Of a DNA stretch of 36,427 nt, positions 16,863 through 23,800 are shown one piece after another. The notes beneath the pieces are model-generated. The model saw only the letters and a program-made list of their open reading frames with translations. It had not been told where the DNA came from and did no database searches. The position numbers were made by a program, and so were the translations under genes. The stretch is taken from assembly GCA_020847735.1 (NCBI GenBank), contig JADLBL010000021.1, forward strand, positions 190,059 through 226,485. The letters are read 5' to 3'. Every line of letters starts with the position of its first letter. Positions within the stretch are counted from its first letter, which is position 1. Source of the stretch: Candidatus Eisenbacteria bacterium (lineage in GTDB: Bacteria > Eisenbacteria > RBG-16-71-46).

Positions 16863-18416
16863 ATGCGCTGCCTCCTGCAGCTTGCGCAACGAATCCTCGT
16901 GGGTGATCCGCGGACACTCGCGCGTGAGGCGGAGCGCAGGGCGTGGCTCGCGGGCGATCGCGACGCGCGGCAGTTCGCCGCGCAGCTCGCGCCGCGTCCC
17001 GGCTCCGACGATGTCGGGGTGGGCCACGTGACGTTGCGCGACGGCCGCAGGAAGGCGGTGGCCCTCACGCGGGGGTTCCTCCGGCAGTCGCATCTGGCCA
17101 TCCCGTGCGGATCCACGGGCTCGGGTAAGACCACGATGGCGGTCGAGTTCCTGGATCGGGTCCTGGACGATCCCGGCGAGCGGCTCCTTGCCATCGACCC
17201 CAAGGGCGATGTCTCGAGCGCCCTGCGCGAGCGGTACTTCCCGGCCCGTGCCGCGGGTCCTGATGGCGGGGCGTTCGCGGCGCGACTCCGCTACCTGCGG
17301 GCCTTCGCCGGCGGCCAGCCACCGCCGCTGCGACTGACCCTGCCCGAGCCGGGAGTGGCGCCGAACGTCCAGGCCATGAGCCTCGGCGTTGCGCTCGCGG
17401 AGGCGGCCGGTGTCGAACTGAGCCTGCCCGCGGTGCACACGTTCGCGAAGCTCGCCCGCGTGGCCATCGAGCGGGGCGCGGCGCTGACCGAGATCGTCCG
17501 GTGGATTGCGCGGCCCGAGTTGTTCGCGCGGATCGCATGCAACTCGCGCGACGAGGAGATCCGGCAGTTCGGTGCGCACGGGTTCCAGCACGAACACAAG
17601 GGTGTCCTGCGATCGCTCAAGGCCCGCATCGAGGGCGTGCTCCTTCTCCCGAGCGTGCGGGCCGCGCTGGAGGCGCCCGGCTGCATCGACTTCGCGCGGT
17701 CGCTCGAGGAGCATCACCTGCTCATCGACCTGTCCAATCCGCCCGCAGGGGAGGAGGCCGCCGTCCGCATGTTGGGCGGGCCCCTCATCGGCAGGTTCAC
17801 GCGCGCGATCCTCAACCGCCGTCTCCACGCCGACTCGCCGCACGTCTGGCTCGCCATCGATGAGGTCCAGGAAGTCCTGACCAACGGAGGCTACGAGGCC
17901 TCAAGTCTGGACAGAATCCTCGCCCTGAGCCGCGCGAGGCGAGTATCGCTTCTGACCATCAACCAGTTGTCAGCACAGCTCCCCCGCAGGTTGCGTGAAG
18001 CGATCCGCGCCAACACCGGCGCGGAGCTCTTCTTCAGGGCAAGCGAGGCGGACGCCAAGCTGCTATCGACCGTGCTGCCAGTGCCCGAGGACGCCGAGCG
18101 GCCCTCGGAGGCCCGGCGCGCCCTGATCCGACGGATCATGGGCCTGCAGCGCCGGGAGGCTGCGCTGTGGGTCAAGACCGCACGGGTGCCGCTCGGGTTC
18201 ATCCGGGCGCCAAAGGTCGACTTCGACGAGCTGGACCGCCGTGCGGCACGGCTTGCGCCAGAGACGCGCGCGCGGTTGGGCGAATGGCCCGCGCATGAGG
18301 TTCAGGACCGGCGACTAGCTCCCGTCGCGTCGCCGCCCGAGCCCGTGAATGAACCGGCAGAGGTCGTGCCGCCGTTCCCGGACGACCCGGGCGGCGACTT
18401 CCCGGGGCTGGGGTGA
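16863..18416 (+). CDS. VirD4/TraG/HerA-like conjugation-type ATPase
   Basis: 517 residues from ATG 16863; GTG 16860 directly before it is an alternative. Walker A is CGSTGSGKTT (Lys89) and Walker B HVWLAIDEVQEVL (near residue 333), with an arginine-rich sensor region after it (LSRARRVSLLTINQLSAQLPRRLREAIRANTG). The DPKGDVSSAL segment following Walker A is characteristic of the FtsK/HerA/VirD4 superfamily. Such ATPases couple DNA to a type IV secretion channel. No membrane helix is present in the protein itself; the preceding gene encodes two. No relaxase or mating-pair channel genes are seen, so the block may be mobilisable rather than self-transmissible. The tail after about residue 470 is Pro-rich and probably disordered. 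Confidence 0.8.
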   Translation: MRCLLQLAQRILVGDPRTLAREAERRAWLAGDRDARQFAAQLAPRPGSDDVGVGHVTLRDGRRKAVALTRGFLRQSHLAIPCGSTGSGKTTMAVEFLDRVLDDPGERLLAIDPKGDVSSALRERYFPARAAGPDGGAFAARLRYLRAFAGGQPPPLRLTLPEPGVAPNVQAMSLGVALAEAAGVELSLPAVHTFAKLARVAIERGAALTEIVRWIARPELFARIACNSRDEEIRQFGAHGFQHEHKGVLRSLKARIEGVLLLPSVRAALEAPGCIDFARSLEEHHLLIDLSNPPAGEEAAVRMLGGPLIGRFTRAILNRRLHADSPHVWLAIDEVQEVLTNGGYEASSLDRILALSRARRVSLLTINQLSAQLPRRLREAIRANTGAELFFRASEADAKLLSTVLPVPEDAERPSEARRALIRRIMGLQRREAALWVKTARVPLGFIRAPKVDFDELDRRAARLAPETRARLGEWPAHEVQDRRLAPVASPPEPVNEPAEVVPPFPDDPGGDFPGLG

Positions 18417-18423
18417 GGCTTCC

Positions 18424-18720
18424 ATGAAGGAAATGCGACTCGTTCTCAACGCGGTCGCCTGGACGTTCGTCACGTTCGTGATCGGGCTGCGCGCGTGCGT
18501 GCGCGGCATCCAGCTTGCGGTGCGATCGCCCCAGGTGTTCCGCACCGAGACGCGCTGCCCGCGAGGGCACCGCGTTGCGCTCCACGGGACGTACGCGTGC
18601 GGTCGCTGCGGAGCCCAGTTCGAGGGCGGTGCGTTCGACCCTTGTCCGGGCTGCGGGGCGCTGGCGCACCACGTCTCATGCCCGCGATGTGGCCTGAGCT
18701 TGCTGGATCCCCTGCGATGA
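18424..18720 (+). CDS. Membrane-anchored zinc-ribbon protein
   Basis: 98 residues from ATG 18424, 7 nt after the ATPase stop. A hydrophobic N-terminal helix (about 8-28, NAVAWTFVTFVIGL) is followed by three closely spaced Cys pairs: CPRGH ... CGRC, CPGC and CPRC. This gives one or two rubredoxin-like zinc ribbons facing the cytoplasm. Zinc ribbons bind nucleic acid or protein; which applies here is unknown. The stop overlaps the start of the replication-relaxation gene (ATGA). Confidence 0.65.
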   Translation: MKEMRLVLNAVAWTFVTFVIGLRACVRGIQLAVRSPQVFRTETRCPRGHRVALHGTYACGRCGAQFEGGAFDPCPGCGALAHHVSCPRCGLSLLDPLR

Positions 18721-19562
18721 TCCGGCGACGTGCACGCGATCAGCGCCGCCCCGGCGTCCGCATCGTCCTCGGTCCCCGGGACGAGGCCCTGCTGCGTGGT
18801 CTCGCGCGGTTCAGGATCGCGACGACGGGCCAGCTCGTGCGGATCTTCTTCCGGGACGTCCGCAGGGACACGGCGGTCCCGCGCTTGAGGAGGCTCTACG
18901 ACGCGGCAGTGCTGGACATCGTTACAGCCCCGCGGAACGGCGAGAACGTCTACGCCGTCGGCAGGGCCGGTCGCCGCTGGCTCGAGGACCGCGGTATCGC
19001 CTGCGGCGCCGCCCCGCATGGCTCGCTCGCGCACCCCCTGACAGTGGTGGACGCGTGGGCGGCACTCGCGAGCGCGTTGCACGGTGGCGTCGACGTGAGG
19101 CTCGTCCGATTCGTTCCGGACTGGCAGGGCCGTGCTGAGGCGGCCGGGACCGTGGCCAGGGTCGTGCCGGACGCGACCATCGACCTCGCGGTGCGGCGGG
19201 CGAGTCAGCGCGCCCTGCCGGTCCGCGTGTTCCTGGAGGTGGACCTCGCCACCGAGCGCGCCGGCGTTCTGGGGCGCAAGCTCACCGCCTACGGGCTCGA
19301 GCGGGCCGGGGAGGGTGTCGGGCTCGCGGTCGTGCTCGCGGATGCGGGAGATCGGCGTGTGGAGACCGTGAGGCGGCTCGCCGCGGAGCACTGGCCGTCG
19401 TGGTCGGTGGTCTGTCGTCGGTCGGAGTGGCCGGACGCGCTCCTGGCCCACGAGGCCCTGGCTCCCCTTGCAGCCTCCCCTGACGGCGAGGGGGGGCCGG
19501 TGGACGCAACGCACTGCGATGCAACGCCGGGCTCGAGCCAAGGGGAGGGGCCTTCTCGATGA
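18717..19562 (+). CDS. Replication-relaxation family protein
   Basis: 281 residues from ATG 18717, overlapping both neighbours by 4 bp. The N-terminus is a winged-helix-like region (DEALLRGLARFRIATTGQLVRIFF ... VPRLRRLYDAAVL), followed by YAVGRAGRRWLEDRGI and an alpha/beta domain with PDATIDLAVRR and VFLEVDLATERAGVLGRKLTAY. This layout is the replication-relaxation family common on plasmids and integrative elements. It is thought to act in element replication or transfer; the biochemical role is not well defined. The C-terminal 40 residues are low-complexity. Confidence 0.75.
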   Translation: MIRRRARDQRRPGVRIVLGPRDEALLRGLARFRIATTGQLVRIFFRDVRRDTAVPRLRRLYDAAVLDIVTAPRNGENVYAVGRAGRRWLEDRGIACGAAPHGSLAHPLTVVDAWAALASALHGGVDVRLVRFVPDWQGRAEAAGTVARVVPDATIDLAVRRASQRALPVRVFLEVDLATERAGVLGRKLTAYGLERAGEGVGLAVVLADAGDRRVETVRRLAAEHWPSWSVVCRRSEWPDALLAHEALAPLAASPDGEGGPVDATHCDATPGSSQGEGPSR

Positions 19563-19807
19563 GAGATGGCAACTCGGTCCACATCATGCCCGCGGTGAGC
19601 GAGCCCGCCGCTGTCCGGCGCGGCGGCGTCGGCGAAGCCGCGCCGCGCCTGCTCACGCTGCCCGAGGTGGCGGCCTTCCTGCGCGTCAGCCCGAAGACCG
19701 TCCGACGGCTCGTGGCGGGCCGGAAGATCCGCTGCGTTCGGGTGGGCCGCGTGCTACGGTTCCGGCAGGCGGATCTGTTCCGGTTCGTCGAGGCAGTAGA
19801 GGAGTAA
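19559..19807 (+). CDS. Excisionase-type helix-turn-helix DNA-binding protein
   Basis: 82 residues from ATG 19559. The core LLTLPEVAAFLRVSPKTVRRLVAGRKIRCVRVGRVLRF is a MerR/excisionase-like winged helix, in which a helix-turn-helix is followed by a short beta wing. It overlaps the upstream gene by 4 bp and ends 3 bp before the integrase start. Small proteins of this type next to integrases control the direction of recombination (excision versus integration). Confidence 0.8.
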   Translation: MRDGNSVHIMPAVSEPAAVRRGGVGEAAPRLLTLPEVAAFLRVSPKTVRRLVAGRKIRCVRVGRVLRFRQADLFRFVEAVEE

Positions 19808-19810
19808 TCG

Positions 19811-20803
19811 ATGCCTCGACTACCCAGCAACATGATCAAGCGCGGAAGGGTGTTCTACTTCCGGCAGTTGGTCGGCGGCCGTGACCGACGCATCTCGCTC
19901 GGGACCGACTACGACGAGGCACGTCGCCGACTTCGTTCTTTGAAACGCGATGGTGTGCCACAAGCCTCCGGAACCGTCGACGACGCGGCGCGGAGGTGGC
20001 TTTCGTCGTACGTCCCCACCGTGCGCGGGCCGCGGGACGAGCGGCTCGCCGGGCAGCGCGTCAGGGACTACCTGGCAAGGTTCCTCGGCCACAAGCTCCT
20101 GGGGCGCCTCGGTGCTGACGACATCCGGGCGTACCGGCTCTGGCTCGAGAAGCAGCACCTGAGCCCGCAGTCGGTGAAGCACGTGCTCTCGGACCTGCGG
20201 TGCATGCTCAACTGGTGCGAGGACTCAGGGCTCGTGGAGCGCTCGCCATTCCCGCGGCGCGTCCTGCCGAGGATCCAGGAGCGGGCACCGGACCGGCTGT
20301 CGGATCAGGAGGTTGAGAAGGTGTGCGGCCTGGCCGACCCCTACGGGTTCATCTGCAGGGTGCTCGTGCAGACGGGGCTCCGGTGGGGGGAACTGGTCCG
20401 GGCCACGACCGCGGACCTCGCGGGTGGGATCCTCGTCGTCCACCTGACCAAGTCGGGGAAGGTGCGGCGCGTGCCGCTGCCGCCGGGTCTGCATGCCGAG
20501 CTGCGGACGCGCGTGGGGAAACTCTCGCCGCTCAAGTGCGCGGACGGGTTTGCCCTCCAGGTGCGGAAGCGGACCGGGATCGATCGCTTCCACGCGCACC
20601 AGCTGCGGCACTCGTTCGCGTGCCGGTGGCTGGAGGCGGGCGGTTCGCTCGCGGCGCTGCAGGAGATCCTGGGCCACGCCTCGATCGTCACGACGCAGCG
20701 GTACGGGCGTCTCGGCGAGGCGCACGTGCAGGCGGAAGCGCAGAGGATTCAGGGACAACTCGGCACACCACACGGCACACCTGCCTTGCACCACAGCCGC
20801 TAA
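19811..20803 (+). CDS. Tyrosine recombinase / integrase
   Basis: 330 residues from ATG 19811. An N-terminal arm-binding-like region (RGRVFYFRQLVGGRDRRISLG) is followed by a SAM-like core-binding domain (about 55-150). The catalytic domain has Arg191 (TGLRWGE), Lys214 (LTKSGKVRR), His263-x-x-Arg266 (HQLRH), His289 (LGHAS) and Tyr298 (TTQRYGR). All six hallmarks are intact, so the enzyme should be active. Its stop is 19 bp from the 5' end of tRNA-Ser. Integrases beside a tRNA generally use that gene as attachment site. Here the integrase lies on the 5' side of the tRNA rather than beyond its 3' end, which is the less common arrangement. Confidence 0.9.
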   Translation: MPRLPSNMIKRGRVFYFRQLVGGRDRRISLGTDYDEARRRLRSLKRDGVPQASGTVDDAARRWLSSYVPTVRGPRDERLAGQRVRDYLARFLGHKLLGRLGADDIRAYRLWLEKQHLSPQSVKHVLSDLRCMLNWCEDSGLVERSPFPRRVLPRIQERAPDRLSDQEVEKVCGLADPYGFICRVLVQTGLRWGELVRATTADLAGGILVVHLTKSGKVRRVPLPPGLHAELRTRVGKLSPLKCADGFALQVRKRTGIDRFHAHQLRHSFACRWLEAGGSLAALQEILGHASIVTTQRYGRLGEAHVQAEAQRIQGQLGTPHGTPALHHSR

Positions 20804-20822
20804 GTGTTGTAAACACACGCAC

Positions 20823-20912
20823 GGAGAGGTGCGAGAGCGGCTGAATCGGGCGGTCTCGAAAACCGTTAAGGGCGCAAGCCCTTCGAGGGTTCGAATCCCT
20901 CCCTCTCCGCCA
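20823..20912 (+). tRNA. tRNA-Ser (anticodon CGA)
   Basis: A 90-nt cloverleaf with acceptor GGAGAGG (20823-20829) pairing with CCTCTCC (20902-20908), discriminator G and encoded CCA. The anticodon loop CTCGAAA gives anticodon CGA at 20857-20859. The long variable arm (AAGGGC GCAA GCCCTT) is typical of serine tRNAs. The T-arm is GAGGG TTCGAAT CCCTC. It is a likely integration site for the neighbouring element. Confidence 0.95.
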
Positions 20913-21372
20913 GCTTGCGCGGAAAAGCCGCAGAAACCGCTTGGAACGGCCCTGGTCCTGAGGATCGGGGCTGTTTCCGTTGAGGGCAGGAGCGGTCAGG
21001 CGAGGACCCGAGAGGACGGTCAAGGGGTACCCCCGGGGTACCCCGCCGGGTTGCCGCAGAGGACGACCCTGTGACCTGGCGATGCAGGACGGGGCCCCGA
21101 CCCTGGCATCCGCCCGAGGATTGGTCACCCTACCGTCCCCTCCAACGGGATTCGAACGCAAGACCCCACCGAAGCCACCGTCGGAAAGAGTCGACCAAAG
21201 TCGGAAGGACAAGGACTTAGGCGGGACACCGGCGGCGGGGACCAACAAGAGTAGACGCTCTACGGGGACAGTTCGGGGACAATTGAGGGACAGCAGAACA
21301 CCAAGTCCCCAGAGACGCCTGAGGCTCTCCGCTGGCCGCACCCCCTCGGCTTCGCCTTGCGGCCACCTCTTA
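20913..21372. other. Repeat-rich non-coding interval between tRNA-Ser and IS21 element
   Basis: No gene is supportable here. Visible structures are: two copies of the palindrome GGGGTACCCC at 21024-21033 and 21035-21044; the dyad GTAGA-CGC-TCTAC (21251-21263); three tandem 11-bp units resembling GGGGACAGTTC (21264-21296); and an 8-bp inverted repeat TGGCCGCA/TGCGGCCA (21333-21340, 21358-21365). It may contain attachment or transfer sites of the element to the left. Confidence 0.5.
21368..21372 (+). repeat. Target-site duplication TCTTA (left copy)
   Basis: TCTTA immediately left of the TG terminus is repeated immediately right of the CA terminus at 23705-23709. A 5-bp duplication is within the range known for IS21 elements. 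Confidence 0.85.
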
Positions 21373-21422
21373 TGCGGGTTCCGGAAATTCTGACCACCCC
21401 TTTTCCGGAAACTCTGACCACC
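21373..21422 (+). repeat. IS21 left end with two tandem terminal repeats
   Basis: Outer copy at 21379-21398 and inner copy at 21403-21422, matching at 19 of 20 positions with a 24-bp period. These are probable transposase binding sites. Confidence 0.85.
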
Positions 21423-21515
21423 TGAGGGAGGCTGTGGGCTCCGATAGCCTGCCGCCCGTCGCGAGCGCGGATGAACCGCGCCGCCGCCGGGAGGCGAAGG
21501 AGGATGATCGGAGCC

Positions 21516-22895
21516 ATGGCCAGACATCGAGTGCAGGTGTTGCGCGCCGCAGGCAAGACGCTGAAGCAGATCGTGGCGGAGACCGGGGTGTCGCAGTCGA
21601 GCGTGCAGCGGATCGGGCTGGAGCCGCCGCTCGAGACGGTCGCCGACCTGGTGCGGGTCGGGCGGCGCGGGGTGGGGCGGCCGAGCGTCGCCGAGCCGTG
21701 GCGCGACCGGGTGGCCGCCGTGCTCGCGGCTGAGCCGGAGCTGCCGACGGTGGAAGTCCTGCACCGGATGCGCGAGGAGCGTTACGCGGGCGGGAAGACA
21801 GCCCTCTACGAGCTGGTGCGCGAGTTGCGGCCGCATCCGACGACGCCACTGGTGCGCTTCGAGGGTGTGGCGGGCGAGTTCTCGCAGCACGACTTCGGGC
21901 AGGTCGAGGTGCGCTACGCCGACGGCGGCCACGAGCGCGTGCATTTCTTCGTGTCGCGACTGAAGTACTCGCGCTGGGTGGACGTTCGGCTGGTCGAGAA
22001 CGAGGGCGTCGAGTCGCTGGTGCGGAGCCTGCTGGCCGGCTTCGCGAGCTTCGGCGGCGTGCCGCTGGTGGCGGTGTTCGACAACCCCAAGACGGTGGTC
22101 CTGAGCCGCGAGGGCGGGCGGATCCAGTGGAACGACACGTTCGGCCAGACGGCGCTCGACTACCGCTTCGCACCGGAGCTGTGCACGCCGCGGCGCGGGC
22201 AGGAGAAGGGCTCGGCCGAGAACCTGGTCGGGTTCGTGAAGAACGGCTTCTTCAAGGTGCGGCGCTTCCACGATCACGAGGATATGGTCGCGCAGCTTGC
22301 CGCCTGGCATGTCGAGGTGAACACGATGCGGCCGTGTCGCGCCACGGGCGTGACGCCGGCGGCGCGGATCGAGGCCGAGCGCGAGCGGCTGCGGCCGCCG
22401 GCGATTGACCCGAGCGAGTACGCGCTGCGCTTCTCGGTGTTCGTCGGCCCGACGGGGCTGGTCAGCTTCCAGGGCTACCGCTACTCGATGCCGCCCGAGG
22501 CGATCGGCATCCCCGGGATGCTGTGGCTCTACCCGGAGCGGGTGCGGATCGTCGCCGGGCGCTTCGAACGCGAGCACGGCCGCGTGCCCGAGCAGGGCAA
22601 GGACTCGATCCATCCCGAGGACCGCACGCGGCGGCTGGCGCAGGTGGCCGGCAAGCGCGGGCGGCTGTACCTCAAACGCCAGGAGATCCTCGACCTGGGA
22701 CCCGCGGCCGAGGCGTTCCTCACCGAGATCGTCCACCGCCATCGCTTCACCTGGCAGGGCGAGGTCGAGCAGCTCCACGGCGCCCTCGTCCAACACGGGC
22801 CGGCGGCGCTGCACCGCGCGCTCGCCGCGGCTCACGCGCGCGAGCTCTACGGCGCCCCGCACGTGCTGCGACTGCTGGCGAAGGAGGTGGCGTGA
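21516..22895 (+). CDS. istA: IS21-family transposase IstA
   Basis: 459 residues from ATG 21516; ATGs at 21471 and 21504 are in frame, and AAGGAGG at 21497-21503 favours 21516. The N-terminal helix-turn-helix is LRAAGKTLKQIVAETGVSQSSVQRI. The retroviral-integrase-type core has Asp126 (SQHDFGQVEV), Asp189 (AVFDNPKT) and Glu235 (KGSAENLVGF), the DDE triad that catalyses strand transfer. A C-terminal beta-barrel-like domain follows (GYRYSMPPEAIGIPGMLWLY). Its stop overlaps the istB start (ATGA), the usual IS21 coupling. The frame is intact and probably active. Confidence 0.92.
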   Translation: MARHRVQVLRAAGKTLKQIVAETGVSQSSVQRIGLEPPLETVADLVRVGRRGVGRPSVAEPWRDRVAAVLAAEPELPTVEVLHRMREERYAGGKTALYELVRELRPHPTTPLVRFEGVAGEFSQHDFGQVEVRYADGGHERVHFFVSRLKYSRWVDVRLVENEGVESLVRSLLAGFASFGGVPLVAVFDNPKTVVLSREGGRIQWNDTFGQTALDYRFAPELCTPRRGQEKGSAENLVGFVKNGFFKVRRFHDHEDMVAQLAAWHVEVNTMRPCRATGVTPAARIEAERERLRPPAIDPSEYALRFSVFVGPTGLVSFQGYRYSMPPEAIGIPGMLWLYPERVRIVAGRFEREHGRVPEQGKDSIHPEDRTRRLAQVAGKRGRLYLKRQEILDLGPAAEAFLTEIVHRHRFTWQGEVEQLHGALVQHGPAALHRALAAAHARELYGAPHVLRLLAKEVA

Positions 22896-23737
22896 TGCAC
22901 GCGCTCGATCTCGACGGCATGCTGCGCCGGCTGCACCTGCCCACCGTGCGCCGGCTCTACCCCGAGTGCGAGCAGCGGGCGGAGACGGAAGACCAGTCCT
23001 ATCGCGACTTCCTCGCCACGCTGATCGCCGAGGAGGTCGCCCACCGCGCCCAGACTCGCATCGAACGCTCGGTTCGCAAGGCCCGCTTCCCGTTCCTGCG
23101 GACCATCGAGGACTTCGACTTCACCTTCCAGACCTCGGTGCGCCTGCAGCTGCTCGGCAGCTACCTCGGGCCCGAGCTCGTGACCGAGGGCCGCAGCCTC
23201 GTGCTATGCGGGCCCTCGGGCACCGGCAAGACCCACCTCGCGATCGCCGTCGCCTACCGCGCCATCCAGAACGGCTACGAGGCGTTGTTCACGAGCGCCG
23301 CCGGCATGATCGAGGACCTCTCGAGCGCTTCACGTCGCGGCGAACTCGCGCGCGCGCTCGCGTACTACACGCATCCGCCCGCGCTCGTGATCGACGAGGT
23401 CGGCTACCTGACCGTCGGCGGCGACGCGGCGAACCTGATGTTCCAGGTCGTCAACGAGCGCTACCTGCACCGGCGCCCGATGTTGTTCACTACCAACAAG
23501 CCGCTGGCGGCGTGGGGGCTGGTGCTGCACGACCCGGATCTCGCCGAGGCGATCCTCGATCGCGTCCTCGAGCGCGGTCGGCTGGTCGAGCTCCGCGGTG
23601 CGTCGTATCGTACCCGCCACCTCAAAGCCGTTGACCACCGGAGCGCGGCTCCCGAAGTGGTCAGAATATCCGGAAATCAGCGGTCAGACTTCCCGGAACC
23701 CACATCTTACATTCACGCATTCTGCGCTCGAAAGTGA
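22895..23737 (+). CDS. istB: IS21-family helper ATPase IstB
   Basis: 280 residues from ATG 22895. Walker A is LCGPSGTGKTH (Lys112) and Walker B ALVIDEVGYL (near 167), with an arginine-finger region NKPLAAWG ... ILDRVLERG. It is an AAA+ protein of the DnaA/DnaC class that assembles on target DNA and activates IstA. The frame continues through the right terminal repeats and ends 33 bp outside the element, so about 10 C-terminal residues are encoded by flanking DNA. The core is intact. Confidence 0.92.
   Translation: MHALDLDGMLRRLHLPTVRRLYPECEQRAETEDQSYRDFLATLIAEEVAHRAQTRIERSVRKARFPFLRTIEDFDFTFQTSVRLQLLGSYLGPELVTEGRSLVLCGPSGTGKTHLAIAVAYRAIQNGYEALFTSAAGMIEDLSSASRRGELARALAYYTHPPALVIDEVGYLTVGGDAANLMFQVVNERYLHRRPMLFTTNKPLAAWGLVLHDPDLAEAILDRVLERGRLVELRGASYRTRHLKAVDHRSAAPEVVRISGNQRSDFPEPTSYIHAFCARK
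23657..23704 (-). repeat. IS21 right end with two tandem terminal repeats
   Basis: In inverted orientation, outer copy TTCCGGGAAGTCTGACC (ending at 23698) and inner copy TTTCCGGATATTCTGACCAC (23657-23676). The IstB reading frame runs through this end. Confidence 0.85.
23705..23709 (+). repeat. Target-site duplication TCTTA (right copy)
   Basis: Right copy of the 5-bp duplication; joining the two flanks restores ...GGCCACCTCTTACATTC... as the pre-insertion sequence. Confidence 0.85.
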
Positions 23738-23800
23738 CCAACCAGTGCCGCGAGCCGCAAGGGTGCCCGCCGACACGCTAGCGTTAGCAGAGAGGTTGCC

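Larger units (their letters stand above)
21373..23704 (+). mobile_element. Complete IS21-family insertion sequence
   Basis: About 2.3 kb. The ends are TGCGGGTTCC on the left and TGTGGGTTCC (inverted) on the right, giving TG...CA termini. Each end carries two copies of a 20-bp unit (TTCCGGAAATTCTGACCACC and variants) spaced about 24 bp apart, the multiple-terminal-repeat arrangement of IS21. It carries overlapping istA and istB and is flanked by a direct duplication TCTTA, so it inserted as one unit, 96 bp upstream of the TrlF-like gene. Confidence 0.92.

Noticed and set aside
21146-21159. tRNA T-arm-like motif on the minus strand (GCGTTCGAATCCCG)
   Set aside because: The arms do not pair (GCG against CCC), and no acceptor, D or anticodon arm can be folded around it; probably chance or a very decayed remnant.
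20688-22862. 724-residue minus-strand open frame across the integrase end, tRNA-Ser and istA
   Set aside because: It is antisense to three well-supported features and contains the typical translation of an antisense tRNA (GRDSNPRRACALNGFRDRP).
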